From the NCBI GenBank assembly GCA_041650795.1, contig JBAZKK010000001.1, positions 1-64,000 of the forward strand: a stretch of 64,000 bases of DNA. Reading direction: 5' to 3'. Position numbers and translations under genes: made by a program. This document shows positions 55,897 through 64,000 of this stretch, in pieces. Under the pieces are notes generated by a model that made no database searches, was not told where the DNA came from, and saw nothing but the letters and a program-made list of their open reading frames with translations. Source of the DNA: JBAZKK01 sp041650795 (GTDB lineage: Bacteria > Omnitrophota > Gorgyraeia > Gygaellales > Profunditerraquicolaceae). Each line of letters starts with the position of its first letter. The stretch's first letter is position 1.

Positions 55897-56364
55897 ATGG
55901 TAAAGATTATTGAAGGAAACCTTATTGCCAAAGGCAGGAGATTTGCGATTGTGGCTTCGCGTTTCAATGATTTTATCACTAAGGAATTGGTCGCGGGTTG
56001 CCTTGATGCGCTTACCCGCCACGGGGCAGAGGATAACGCCATTTCGCTTACCTGGGTCCCGGGTGCATTCGAGATCCCCGTTGTAGCAGCTAGGCTTGCA
56101 AAATCTAAATCATACGATGCCTTGATATGCCTGGGTACCGTAATACGCGGAGCAACCCCGCATTTTGAATACGTGGCGTCCGAGGTTTCCAAGGGTGTGG
56201 CGCGTTTGTCACAGGATACTGGATTGCCGGTTATTTTCGGCGTTATTACCGCTGATACCATCGAGCAGGCGATTGAGCGCGCCGGAACAAAAGACGGGAA
56301 TAAGGGCCGTGATGCCGCACTTAACGCCATAGAGATGGCAAACCTTATGGATAAGGTGAAATAA
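55897..56364 (+). CDS. ribH: 6,7-dimethyl-8-ribityllumazine synthase
   Basis: RibH condenses the two riboflavin precursors into the lumazine and assembles into an icosahedral shell in many bacteria. The motifs IVASRFNDFIT, LTWVPGAFEIPVVAARLA, CLGTVIRGATPHFEYVASEV and GVITADTIEQAIERAG are typical. The 155-residue length is normal. A good Shine-Dalgarno (AAAGGAGGG) precedes the ATG. nusB starts on the base after the stop. Confidence 0.97.
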   Translation: MVKIIEGNLIAKGRRFAIVASRFNDFITKELVAGCLDALTRHGAEDNAISLTWVPGAFEIPVVAARLAKSKSYDALICLGTVIRGATPHFEYVASEVSKGVARLSQDTGLPVIFGVITADTIEQAIERAGTKDGNKGRDAALNAIEMANLMDKVK

Positions 56365-56778
56365 ATGCGTAAACGCACCCAGTCCCGCGAATTCGCTTTG
56401 CAGATTCTTTATCAGATGGATATCAGCGGCGACAGAGATTGCGATGCTGCCTTGGATAGCTTCTGGCAAAGGCAGGATAAGGAGGTAGCCGCTGATGTGA
56501 GGGATTTTACAGCCGAACTCTCCAGGGGCGTGGTCGCAAATCTTAAAGAGATAGATTCCAGTATTGCGCAATACGCCAGTAATTGGCAGATCGGGCGCAT
56601 GGCAGTGGTGGACCGCAATATTCTGCGTCTTGCCAGCTACGAGCTTATCTTCCGCGACGATATCCCCCCCAAGGTTTCCATAAACGAAGCGATTGAGCTG
56701 GCAAAGAAGTATTCTGGTCTGGAGGCCGCTAAGTTTGTCAACGGTATCCTGGACAAGGTCAAGGCGGAGAAGAAATGA
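56365..56778 (+). CDS. nusB: Transcription antitermination protein NusB
   Basis: NusB binds boxA RNA in rRNA transcription with NusE. The family pattern RKRTQSREFALQILYQMDI and the C-terminal DIPPKVSINEAIELAKKYS.. KFVNGILDKV are clear. The 137-residue length is normal. ribH-nusB is a conserved pair in many bacteria. It overlaps the PHP gene by four bases. Confidence 0.95.
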   Translation: MRKRTQSREFALQILYQMDISGDRDCDAALDSFWQRQDKEVAADVRDFTAELSRGVVANLKEIDSSIAQYASNWQIGRMAVVDRNILRLASYELIFRDDIPPKVSINEAIELAKKYSGLEAAKFVNGILDKVKAEKK

Positions 56779-57608
56779 TGAGGACAGCCGACCTGCACCT
56801 GCACACCTGTTTTTCCGACGGTACCTATACTCCCGAGGAACTCGTGGAAGAGGCTATCAGGAATGACCTTTCCTGCATAGCGATAGCGGATCACGATACC
56901 GTTGAAGCCATAGAGCCGGCCTTGGTAGCGGTTAAATCCCGGGGCCTGGAGATTATCTCTGCGATAGAGCTGACCGCTGACTACGGAGGCAGCGAGATAC
57001 ATATCCTGGGTTACCTTCTTGACCATAAGAATAAGTTCCTGCAGGAGAGGCTTTCTTGCTTCAAGCTTGACCGCGCCGAGAGGGTAGAGAAGATTATTTC
57101 CAAATTGCGCGATAGCGGGGTAATCTTAGAGGCAGAGGACGTCTTCAATTTTTCGCAGGTCGGCACAGTCGGAAGGCTGCATATTGCGCAGGCAATGGTA
57201 AGGCGGGGTATCGTGAATTCTACGCAGGAGGCCTTTCAGAGGTATATCGGGGATAAATCGCCGGCCTATATCTCGGGGTTCCGCTCTTCGCCGCAGGAGG
57301 CAATCGCACTCATACGCAAGACCGGAGGCATCTCAGTATTGGCGCATCCCTACACCTTAAGCCGCGATGAGGTACTGACGCAGCTTGTTGAATGGGGGCT
57401 CCAGGGCCTGGAGGCATATTATCCAGAACACAGCCAGTCTCAGGTTAACTTTTACCTTAGATACGCCCAGGAGCACAATCTTATCGTTACGGGAGGTTCG
57501 GATTGTCACGGGAATGCCAAGCCCGCAGCGCGTATCGGTACGTTTAGAATTCCTTACGCATTGGTAGAAAAATTAAAAGAGTCTAAGAGGTTATCTAATG
57601 GTGAGTAA
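56775..57608 (+). CDS. PHP domain phosphoesterase (YciV/RNase AM-like)
   Basis: The PHP domain starts MRTADLHLHTCFSDGTYTPEELV, and further metal-binding His and Asp lie in IADHDTVE, SVLAHPYTL and VTGGSDCHG. Family members such as YciV/RnAM remove short RNA fragments or nucleoside bisphosphates in a 5'-3' direction. The exact substrate here is not shown. The 277-residue length is typical. It overlaps nusB at its start and ribD at its end. Confidence 0.88.
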   Translation: MMRTADLHLHTCFSDGTYTPEELVEEAIRNDLSCIAIADHDTVEAIEPALVAVKSRGLEIISAIELTADYGGSEIHILGYLLDHKNKFLQERLSCFKLDRAERVEKIISKLRDSGVILEAEDVFNFSQVGTVGRLHIAQAMVRRGIVNSTQEAFQRYIGDKSPAYISGFRSSPQEAIALIRKTGGISVLAHPYTLSRDEVLTQLVEWGLQGLEAYYPEHSQSQVNFYLRYAQEHNLIVTGGSDCHGNAKPAARIGTFRIPYALVEKLKESKRLSNGE

Positions 57609-58698
57609 GCCCAGCCGCATCCACGAAAGATATATGGAGTTAGCCTTAAGATTAGCGCTTAAGGCCAAAGGCATGACCAGCCCTAATCCTATGGTAGGGG
57701 CCCTGATAGTGAAGAATAAGCGCGTTATCTCCGGAGGTTACCATGAAAAAGCAGGACTGGCGCACGCCGAGATTGTGGCTTTGGATAAGGCAGGCGAGAA
57801 GGCCCGCGGCGGGAGCCTTTATGTTACACTGGAGCCATGCACCCATTTTGGCAAGACGCCTCCCTGCGTGGACAGGATTATCAAGAGCGGCATCAAAGAG
57901 GTTTTTATAGGCATGATTGACCCTAATCCTTTGAATAACGGCAGGGGGACAGAGATACTCAGGCAGCACCGTATCAAGGTCCACACAGGGATATTGGAGG
58001 AGAGGATCAAAAAAACAAACGAGGTCTTTATAAAATATATCACTAAAAAGCTCCCCTTTGTTACTGTCAAGGTCGCAGAATCGCTTGACGGCAGGATTGC
58101 CACCCGCAGCGGAGATTCTAAATGGATAACCTCAGATAAGGCCAGGTTGTATGCCCACCGTATGAGGGGGGCTTACGATGCCGTGGCAATGGGGGTGAAT
58201 ACCGTCTTGCGCGATAACCCTAAGATGGATGCCTGGTTTTTTAAAAGGCAGCCTGTCAAGGTCGTGGTGGATAGTCAGTTAAGCACCCCGCAGGATGCCG
58301 ATATCTTTTTGCGTTCCGCAGAGGTTATCATCGTAACCCTGGCGGTAAGGTCAGGCCAGGAGACCGAAAACAGAAAGATACTCTCCAACCGGGCCAGGAT
58401 ACTCGAAGTCAGGGAGAAGGAAGGGCAGGTTAACCTCAAGGATATGATGAAGAAACTTGCCAGGATCGGGATAACCAATATCCTGGTAGAAGGCGGAGGG
58501 ACGCTGATCGGTTCATTATTTGACGAGGGACTGGTGGACAAGGTGTTGTTTTTTATCAGCCCCAAGATTATCGGAGGCAAGGATGCCATCGGCTCCGTAA
58601 TGGGCCGCGGCGTGAGCCGTATTGATAAGGCTTTAAGATTGCGGGATGTCAGTCTCAGGCGCATAGGGGCAGATTTTCTGGTGGAGGGGTATGTTTAG
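57598..58698 (+). CDS. ribD: Bifunctional riboflavin deaminase/reductase RibD
   Basis: The N-terminal deaminase has its zinc site in HAEIVALDKAG and LEPCTHFGKTPPC, and the C-terminal reductase begins KVAESLDGRIATRSGDSKWITSD. Together they convert the GTP-derived pyrimidine to the ribitylamino form. The 366-residue length is normal. The gene overlaps the preceding PHP gene by 11 bases and ribE by eight. Confidence 0.96.
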   Translation: MVSKPSRIHERYMELALRLALKAKGMTSPNPMVGALIVKNKRVISGGYHEKAGLAHAEIVALDKAGEKARGGSLYVTLEPCTHFGKTPPCVDRIIKSGIKEVFIGMIDPNPLNNGRGTEILRQHRIKVHTGILEERIKKTNEVFIKYITKKLPFVTVKVAESLDGRIATRSGDSKWITSDKARLYAHRMRGAYDAVAMGVNTVLRDNPKMDAWFFKRQPVKVVVDSQLSTPQDADIFLRSAEVIIVTLAVRSGQETENRKILSNRARILEVREKEGQVNLKDMMKKLARIGITNILVEGGGTLIGSLFDEGLVDKVLFFISPKIIGGKDAIGSVMGRGVSRIDKALRLRDVSLRRIGADFLVEGYV

Positions 58699-59272
58699 CG
58701 GGATTATAGAAGAGTTAGGGGAGGTAAAGGGACTATCAGCCGCAGAAAAGATCGCTACCCTTGAGGTTACTGCCCGCATAGCTTCCCAAGATGTTAAGAT
58801 AGGCGACAGCGTTGCGGTCAATGGGGTTTGTTTAACGCTGGTAGAGAAGCTCCGCAATTCCCTGGTGTTCCAGCTAATGCCCGTGACCTTAAGGACTACA
58901 AACCTCAGGTATTTGAAAAGGGGCGATAAGGTTAATTTAGAGCGGGCGTTACGGTTAGGAGACAGGGTTTCCGGGCACTTTGTATTAGGGCATATAGACT
59001 GTGTTGGAGCCATACGCCGTAAGGGATACCGGGAGAATAACCTTTGTTTCCAGATCGCGGTCCCGCCGGTTTTGGCGCGGTATGTGCTGCCGAAGGGCTC
59101 CATTGCAGTTGACGGCATAAGCCTCACCGTAGCAGAGAAGAAATCAACTATTTTTAGCGTTTATATTATTCCGCACACCGCAAAAAATACGACGTTGGGA
59201 TTCAAGGGGTCATCTGGCCTGGTTAACGTCGAATTTGATATTCTCGCCAAGAAATCCGAAAGCGCACCTTGA
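58691..59272 (+). CDS. ribE: Riboflavin synthase alpha chain
   Basis: RibE dismutates two lumazine molecules to riboflavin. The two internal barrel repeats are visible (MFSGIIEELGEVKGL.. GDSVAVNGVCLTLV, and GHFVLGHIDCVGAI.. KGSIAVDGISLTV). The 193-residue length is normal. It is the last gene of the riboswitch-controlled operon ribBA-ribH-nusB-PHP-ribD-ribE. Confidence 0.96.
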   Translation: MFSGIIEELGEVKGLSAAEKIATLEVTARIASQDVKIGDSVAVNGVCLTLVEKLRNSLVFQLMPVTLRTTNLRYLKRGDKVNLERALRLGDRVSGHFVLGHIDCVGAIRRKGYRENNLCFQIAVPPVLARYVLPKGSIAVDGISLTVAEKKSTIFSVYIIPHTAKNTTLGFKGSSGLVNVEFDILAKKSESAP

Positions 59273-59291
59273 AGTTATGTTAACTTAGGGA

Positions 59292-59320
59292 TTGCGCACC
59301 CACCTTATTTTTGTTATACT
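59292..59320 (+). promoter_or_regulatory. Promoter of tRNA-Pro
   Basis: TTGCGC at 59292-59297 and TATACT at 59315-59320 are 17 bases apart. The tRNA begins 16 bases after the -10 box, as expected for a tRNA transcript with a short leader. Confidence 0.7.
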
Positions 59321-59336
59321 AATCTAGATAAGCAAT

Positions 59337-59414
59337 CGGGGCGTGGCTCAGTTTGGCTAGAGCGCAGCGTTCGGGACGCTGAGGTCGGTGGTTCAAGTCC
59401 ACTCGCCCCGACCA
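59337..59414 (+). tRNA. tRNA-Pro (anticodon CGG)
   Basis: The acceptor stem CGGGGCG (59337-59343) pairs with CGCCCCG (59404-59410). The anticodon stem CAGCG/CGCTG encloses the loop TTCGGGA, so the anticodon is CGG, reading CCG. The T-arm has GGTTCAAGTCC. The 3' CCA (59412-59414) is encoded. No intron or mismatch is seen. Confidence 0.96.
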
Positions 59415-59421
59415 CCTTAAG

Positions 59422-59480
59422 AGAAACACTTTCCCGATTGGCGCGGAAAGTGTTTCTGCTTTGGGTTGGAAAGTGTTTCT
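59422..59480 (+). repeat. Dispersed structured intergenic repeat, copy 3 of 3
   Basis: This is the most regular copy: AGAAACACTTTCC, loop CGATTGGCGC, then GGAAAGTGTTTCT, linker GCTTTGGGTT and a second identical GGAAAGTGTTTCT. The 5' arm is perfectly complementary to both 3' arms, so two alternative hairpins are possible. It starts eight bases after the tRNA and ends six bases before the acyP start codon. Confidence 0.8.
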
Positions 59481-59486
59481 GTAAGA

Positions 59487-59756
59487 ATGAGACAGGTGCA
59501 TGTTTATTATAGCGGCAGGGTGCACGGAGTGGGTTTTCGTTTTACCGCCAGGAGTATCGCCGCTGAACTGGGCGTTAAGGGTTGGGTTAAGAATGTTTCC
59601 GGCGGCAGGGTAGAGGTCCTGGCAGAGGCAGAGGAGAAAACCCTGCAGGAATTCCTGCAAAGGATCGGCAGGGAATTTTCGCATTGCATCCAGGATACTG
59701 ATATTGATTGGAAGCCTGCCAGCGGTAATTTTAAAGATTTCGCAGTTTCTTTCTGA
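59487..59756 (+). CDS. acyP: Acylphosphatase
   Basis: This is a small enzyme that hydrolyses acyl phosphates. The catalytic Arg lies in VHGVGFRF and the catalytic Asn in GWVKNVSGGRVEVLAE. ATG 59487 is chosen, since an upstream in-frame TTG at 59466 lies inside the repeat element. The 89-residue length is normal. It overlaps the next gene by one base (TGATG). Confidence 0.94.
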   Translation: MRQVHVYYSGRVHGVGFRFTARSIAAELGVKGWVKNVSGGRVEVLAEAEEKTLQEFLQRIGREFSHCIQDTDIDWKPASGNFKDFAVSF

Positions 59757-60484
59757 TGCGCTACGCCATAATCGGAGATATCCACGCTAACCTGGAGGCG
59801 CTGAACGCAGTTACCAATGATATTTCCGGCGAAGGTGCGGACCGCTGTTTCTGCGTCGGGGATGTAGTAGGATACGCTTCTAATCCTTGGGAATGCATCG
59901 ATAGGATTAAGGCGCTGGCAGAGGTTACGGTTGCCGGTAATCACGACTGGGCGGCGGCTGGAAGGCTTGCGAGCAGCTATTTCAATCTGCAGGCTCGGCA
60001 AGCGATATCCTGGACCGCCGGCCATCTTGAGAGCGCGGAGCTGGATTTTTTGTCATCCCTGGAATTGGTATACCGCGATGAGGATTTTACGCTTGTCCAC
60101 GGCACCCTGGATATGCCTGAGAAATTCAATTATATGACAGACGTCCTCTCCAGCCGCGAGAGCTTTAGTTGCCTTAGGAACAACATTTGTTTCCTCGGCC
60201 ATTCGCACCTTCCCGCCGTATTTATTCAGAATTCCGATAAAGAGGTCAAGCAGGATAAGGCCGGCTGTATCGTCCTCGAGAAAGGCAAGAAATATATTAT
60301 TAATGTGGGCAGCGTCGGCCAGCCGCGCGACGGGGACCCCCGGAGCTGTTATTGTCTCTATGACAGCGCGAAAAAAGAGGTGAGGTTCAGAAGGGTCGAT
60401 TATAATGTGCCTGCGGCAAGAAAAAAGATTATCGAGGCGGGCCTGCCGAGATTCCTGGGAGACAGGCTTCTGACAGGAAAATGA
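59756..60484 (+). CDS. Metallophosphoesterase (MJ0936/YfcE-like)
   Basis: The calcineurin-like motifs are IGDIHANLEAL, VGDVVGYASNP, VAGNHDWAA, LVHGTLD and LGHSHLP. These bind two metals. Relatives are phosphodiesterases of unknown natural substrate. The 242-residue length is typical. It overlaps ligA by four bases. Confidence 0.92.
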   Translation: MRYAIIGDIHANLEALNAVTNDISGEGADRCFCVGDVVGYASNPWECIDRIKALAEVTVAGNHDWAAAGRLASSYFNLQARQAISWTAGHLESAELDFLSSLELVYRDEDFTLVHGTLDMPEKFNYMTDVLSSRESFSCLRNNICFLGHSHLPAVFIQNSDKEVKQDKAGCIVLEKGKKYIINVGSVGQPRDGDPRSCYCLYDSAKKEVRFRRVDYNVPAARKKIIEAGLPRFLGDRLLTGK

Positions 60485-62478
60485 AAAGCCAGATAAAAAA
60501 TGAAATTGAGAAACTCAAGGCGGATATCAGGCGCCACGATTATCTCTATTACGTTTTATCGCAGCCGGAGATTTCGGATAAGGAATATGATGACCTGATG
60601 TTGCGTCTTAAGAATCTCGAGGATGCACACCCTGGGTTTAAGAGCGGGGATTCTCCGACCGTACGTTTAAGCGGGGGTATACTCCAGGGGTTTGAGACCG
60701 TCCGCCATAGGCAGAAGATGCTTTCCCTGGACAATACCTACTCCTTCGAAGAGCTCAAAGGTTGGGATGCCAGGCTACGCAAAGGATTAAATCCGAAGGA
60801 AAATATATCTTACGTAACGGAGCTCAAGATTGACGGGGTCAGCGCCAACCTCACTTATGAAAAAGGCAGGCTTCTTATCGGAGCCACGCGCGGTGACGGC
60901 GAGGCCGGAGAAGATGTAACCGCCAATATCAGGACTATCCGGGCTATCCCCCTGGTTATGTTGGGGGCAGATACGCCGGAATTTATCGAGATACGAGGCG
61001 AGGTTTACATGAACCGAAAGGAGCTCCTGACCCTTAACAAGGAAAGAGAGGCTTTGGGCGAGCCTCTGTTTGCCAACCCGCGTAACGCTGCCAGTGGTTC
61101 CCTAAAGCTACTGGATACTGCTGTGGTTGTCGGCAGGAAACTCAATTTTTTTGCCCATTCCCTCGGAGAATACCGCGGAGCGGATATTACGACCCACTGG
61201 GATTTTCTCCAGAGATTAAAAAATTGGGGTGTGCCGGTTAATCCGGAATCAAGATTATGCAAAAGCCTAGAGGAGGTTGTGAGGTATTGCCGGGAGTGGC
61301 AGGAGAAGAGGGATAAGTTGGATTATGAGATTGACGGGATAGTAATCAAGGTCAATGAGCTCACGCAGCAGCGAATCATGGGTTACACCTTGAAGAGCCC
61401 CCGTTGGGCAGAGGCCTATAAATTCCCGGCCCGGCAGGCAACCACCTCGGTAGTCGCTATCAATATCAACGTCGGCAGGACGGGGGTTATTACACCTACC
61501 GCCGAATTGGAGCCGGTAGAATGCGGAGGCGTTGTCATAAAGCACGCCACCCTGCATAATTTTGACGAGATAAGAAGGTTGGGGATTAAGGTCGGCGATC
61601 GCGTGCTAATCGAAAGGGCGGGGGAGGTAATCCCTAAGGTGGTCAAGGTAGCCAAGGAAGGTAGAGGGGAAGCCTTTAAGGTCCCGCGGCACTGTCCCAG
61701 ATGCGGCGGGGAAATCGTCAAAGAGAAAGAGAAAGACGTTGCCTACCGCTGCATCAACCCTTCGTGCCCGGCGCAACTGGAGAGGGGGCTTCTGCATTTT
61801 TCCTCGCGCCAGGCCATGGACATAGAAGGGATGGGCGAATCGTTAGTGGCGCAGCTGGTAGCCGCAAGGCTGGTAAAGGATTTTGCGGATATCTATTCCC
61901 TCAAGCTGGAAGTTTTACTGAAACTGGAATTATTCAAAGAGAAAAAATCCGATAATCTCCTCACCGCCATTGGGAGGAGCAAGAAACAGCCGCTCTCCAG
62001 GCTCATCTATGGTTTGGGTATCAGGCACATTGGGGAGAAAGCCGCTTACGTCTTAGCGGCTAGGTTTAGAAGCCTCGATAACTTAATGCGGGCCGGCAAG
62101 GCCGATTTTGACAGCATCTACGAGGTAGGACCCGTGATGGCGGATTCTATAGTCGCATTTTTTAAGCATCCCGCTACCAGAAACCTGATCCAGAGGCTCA
62201 AAAATGCAGGGTTGAATTTCAGGGAGAAACCCGTTTCAATAAAAGAGCCCGCTTTAGCTTCCAGGACCGTTGTTTTTACCGGGGAATTGGAGAGGTTTAA
62301 TCGTAATCAGGCAGAGTCCTTGGTGCGTCAGCACGGCGGAAGCGTTTCTTCCAGCGTCAGCGCCAAGACTGATCTGGTGGTAGCAGGCGCGCATGCGGGC
62401 TCCAAGTACGAAAAAGCCAAGTCCTGCGGGGTAAAGATTATAGATGAGAAACAATTTTTACGCTTGATAGGAATCTAG
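60481..62478 (+). CDS. ligA: NAD-dependent DNA ligase LigA
   Basis: LigA seals DNA nicks with NAD. The nucleophile Lys is K116 in ELKIDGVSANL. The zinc finger is CPRCGG.. CINPSCPAQ. A helix-hairpin-helix region and a C-terminal BRCT domain (TVVFTGELERFNRNQAESLV) complete it. The 665-residue length is normal and no domain is missing. Confidence 0.97.
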   Translation: MKSQIKNEIEKLKADIRRHDYLYYVLSQPEISDKEYDDLMLRLKNLEDAHPGFKSGDSPTVRLSGGILQGFETVRHRQKMLSLDNTYSFEELKGWDARLRKGLNPKENISYVTELKIDGVSANLTYEKGRLLIGATRGDGEAGEDVTANIRTIRAIPLVMLGADTPEFIEIRGEVYMNRKELLTLNKEREALGEPLFANPRNAASGSLKLLDTAVVVGRKLNFFAHSLGEYRGADITTHWDFLQRLKNWGVPVNPESRLCKSLEEVVRYCREWQEKRDKLDYEIDGIVIKVNELTQQRIMGYTLKSPRWAEAYKFPARQATTSVVAININVGRTGVITPTAELEPVECGGVVIKHATLHNFDEIRRLGIKVGDRVLIERAGEVIPKVVKVAKEGRGEAFKVPRHCPRCGGEIVKEKEKDVAYRCINPSCPAQLERGLLHFSSRQAMDIEGMGESLVAQLVAARLVKDFADIYSLKLEVLLKLELFKEKKSDNLLTAIGRSKKQPLSRLIYGLGIRHIGEKAAYVLAARFRSLDNLMRAGKADFDSIYEVGPVMADSIVAFFKHPATRNLIQRLKNAGLNFREKPVSIKEPALASRTVVFTGELERFNRNQAESLVRQHGGSVSSSVSAKTDLVVAGAHAGSKYEKAKSCGVKIIDEKQFLRLIGI

Positions 62479-62505
62479 ACGGCAGGCAAGGAAGGAGAGT
62501 TTTAC

Positions 62506-63006
62506 ATGCAGGGATTAATCCGGAGATCACTGGTTGTTTGTTTGATAGGCGTACTCGCAGGCTGGATTTGCGGATGTGAGGCGGTTGCGCGTAAATTTAC
62601 CAGAAAATCCAAAAAGGAAGCTCCTCGGGAGGAGATGATCCTGGCGCCCGAGGAATACCATGGCCCCAAGATGAGCAAGGAGGAGATCTACCGGCAGTAT
62701 TTTCTTTACTGGAAATCCTGGCATGGCGAGTTAATCCAGTCATTGACAGACGGCAAGAACCGCAAGAAGCAGATTGACTGCGTTGGGGAGGAGCTCAAAA
62801 ACCTCTATCAGTTAAGGTCGATGCTCAATTCAGATATGCAGGGACGGCTCGATACGTACATCAACAAGGTCCAAGATTTAAAAAGTTCGCTTATGCGGGA
62901 TATCTACGGCAGCAAACTGGAGGATAACCGCCAGCGCGCCGAACGCATCCGCATGGATATATTAAGGGATTTTTCTTATATCAGGATAAAGGACAGCTTA
63001 CGATGA
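62506..63006 (+). CDS. Putative lipoprotein, function unknown
   Basis: The N-terminus is a lipoprotein-type signal: basic QGLIRRS, a hydrophobic stretch, then WICGC with Cys24 as the likely lipidated residue. The rest is charged and helical, with conserved-looking segments RQYFLYWKSWHGELIQSL and SYIRIKDSLR. The first ~90 residues after the signal look coiled-coil-like. I recognise no domain. It lies 27 bases after ligA with an AAGGAGAG ribosome-binding site and overlaps the following MBL gene by four bases. Confidence 0.7.
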   Translation: MQGLIRRSLVVCLIGVLAGWICGCEAVARKFTRKSKKEAPREEMILAPEEYHGPKMSKEEIYRQYFLYWKSWHGELIQSLTDGKNRKKQIDCVGEELKNLYQLRSMLNSDMQGRLDTYINKVQDLKSSLMRDIYGSKLEDNRQRAERIRMDILRDFSYIRIKDSLR

Positions 63007-63626
63007 TACTGGAGACGGTTACCGTCGGTCCGTACCAGGTGAATTGTTATATCCTGGCAGAGGCCCCGGGAGCCGGGGCAGTCATTATTGACCCGGGTGG
63101 AAATGAAGATATGATACGCCGGGCGCTTTCCAAGCATAGGCTAAAAGCCCAGGCAGTCATTAATACCCACGGACATTTTGACCATATCGGATGCGACGAC
63201 GCCTTTGATGTTCCGGTTTACATCCACCGGCTGGATGAAGCGCTGTTAAAGGATTCCAAGCTTAACCTTTCCTATTTTTTCTCCGAGCCCTACACCGTAG
63301 GCAAGGCAACGATAAAGACCGTAGGAGACGGCGATTGCATTGAGATAGGCGCTATACGGTTGGAGGTGATCGCTACCCCCGGACACAGCGCCGGGGGCAT
63401 CTGCCTGCTACTGAATAAACCCGGAGACAACATGCTTTTTAGCGGCGATACCCTGTTCTTCCACGGGATAGGAAGGACAGATTTCCCGGGCGCAAAAGAG
63501 GATGACCTTATAATGTCCATCAAGGAAAAACTCCTTGGATTAAGAGAAGATACCTTGGTTTATCCGGGGCACGGCCCTTCTTCCACCATAGGAAAGGAGA
63601 AGGCCGGCAACCCTTTTTTAAGCTGA
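63003..63626 (+). CDS. Metallo-beta-lactamase-fold hydrolase (glyoxalase II-like)
   Basis: The metal motif is THGHFDHIGC (HxHxDH), with later ligands in TPGHSAGG, FSGDTLF and PGHG. Short YcbL-type glyoxalase II-like proteins share this length (207 residues). The start is AT-rich and overlaps the lipoprotein gene by four bases. It ends one base before the recombinase gene. Confidence 0.92.
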   Translation: MILETVTVGPYQVNCYILAEAPGAGAVIIDPGGNEDMIRRALSKHRLKAQAVINTHGHFDHIGCDDAFDVPVYIHRLDEALLKDSKLNLSYFFSEPYTVGKATIKTVGDGDCIEIGAIRLEVIATPGHSAGGICLLLNKPGDNMLFSGDTLFFHGIGRTDFPGAKEDDLIMSIKEKLLGLREDTLVYPGHGPSSTIGKEKAGNPFLS

Positions 63627-63627
63627 T

Positions 63628-64000
63628 ATGCGCGAATTCATCGAGACCTTTCTTAATTATTTATCGGTAGAGCGGGGGCTCTCCCGTAATACCATTATTT
63701 CTTACCAGGAGGATTTGCATTATTACATGGATTATCTGGAATCAAAAAACATCAATAGCCTTTCGCGTACCACCAGGGATGATATTTCCAATTTCATGTT
63801 TTTCCAGAAGGACAAGGGGCTGTCTGCCAATTCAGTGGCTCGCCGGCTTGCGGCGATCAAGGCCTTTTACCGTTTTCTGGTAAAAGAAAGGATACTAAAA
63901 TCCGATCCCAGCAGCCTCATCGATTCCCCGAAGCTTTGGAAGAAGATACCGGATGCCTTATCCGTCAATGAGGTTACGAAGCTCTTGGATCAGCCTAATA
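63628..64000 (+). CDS. xerD: XerD/XerC-type tyrosine recombinase, 5' part
   Basis: The gene runs off the window. The first 124 codons encode the SAM-like N-terminal domain: FIETFLNYLSVERGLSRNTIISYQEDL, then SVARRLAAIKAFYRFL and SLIDSPKLWKKIPDALS. This is the usual Xer start. The catalytic C-terminal domain (R, H, R, Y) lies beyond 64000. XerD versus XerC cannot be decided from this part. Confidence 0.9.
   Translation, partial: MREFIETFLNYLSVERGLSRNTIISYQEDLHYYMDYLESKNINSLSRTTRDDISNFMFFQKDKGLSANSVARRLAAIKAFYRFLVKERILKSDPSSLIDSPKLWKKIPDALSVNEVTKLLDQPN

Overview
This window reads as a slice of a bacterial chromosome, almost fully coding and almost all on the + strand. The best phylogenetic guess is a strictly anaerobic, Gram-negative member of Candidatus Omnitrophota (PVC side of the tree). 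That is inference, based on a bacterial-type acetyl-CoA synthase beside folate one-carbon genes, frequent TTG/GTG starts, a DUF5679 zinc-ribbon gene, and a large radical-SAM peptide cluster among ordinary housekeeping genes. No rRNA, CRISPR array, transposase or phage gene was seen. One tRNA (Pro, CGG) is present.
Layout. 1-3177: translation and RNA genes (queA end, tgt, trmD, rplS, rnhB, yraN). 3179-8634: a Wood-Ljungdahl block (fchA-like cyclohydrolase, folD, metF, a small flavin oxidoreductase, acsB) that could take methenyl-THF to methyl-THF and then to acetyl-CoA. All A-cluster cysteines of AcsB are present. 8757-18842: a TPR protein, polA, glgA, coaE, rho, rpmE, prfA, prmC, murA. 18847-23790: trpGDCFBA in overlapping order, without trpE. 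23793-30469: M16 peptidase, CBS/DUF21 membrane protein, DUF5679 protein, rsfS, argS, recJ and, on the - strand, rpmB.
30568-45316 is the accessory region and the most interesting part. It reads as one + strand RiPP (ribosomally made, modified peptide) cluster. It holds a stand-alone radical SAM enzyme, an AddB-like helicase-nuclease (probably a bystander), a nucleotidyltransferase-like protein, a 62-residue precursor with six cysteines, a tandem pair of U32-family proteins with UbiU/UbiV-like cysteine spacing, a radical SAM/SPASM-HPr-kinase-like fusion, a second SPASM enzyme, a PqqD-type recognition protein, an S26-like peptidase whose catalytic Ser is replaced by Cys and which carries a GNAT-like tail, a third SPASM enzyme, and an ABC-2 exporter. 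These genes are visibly richer in A/T than their neighbours. I propose that PqqD presents the precursor to three or four radical SAM enzymes, that the U32 pair adds an oxygen-independent modification, that the kinase and nucleotidyltransferase decorate side chains, that the Cys/His peptidase removes the leader, and that the ABC pair exports the product.
45419-53102: rpsO, pnp, ftsK, rodZ, rimO, pgsA, pgpA. 53063-54105 (- strand): thpR and a CinA-type amidase. 54135-59272: a riboflavin operon (FMN riboswitch and terminator, ribBA, ribH, nusB, PHP phosphoesterase, ribD, ribE). 59337-64000: tRNA-Pro, acylphosphatase, metallophosphoesterase, ligA, a putative lipoprotein, an MBL hydrolase and the start of a xerD-like recombinase.
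Non-coding structure includes a three-copy structured intergenic repeat (4609, 8636, 59422) with a compensatory base change, divergent promoters with overlapping -35 boxes and a probably leaderless cinA transcript (54105-54162), an FMN riboswitch whose P1 strand can also pair with the terminator arm, and a tandem direct repeat between ribBA and ribH.
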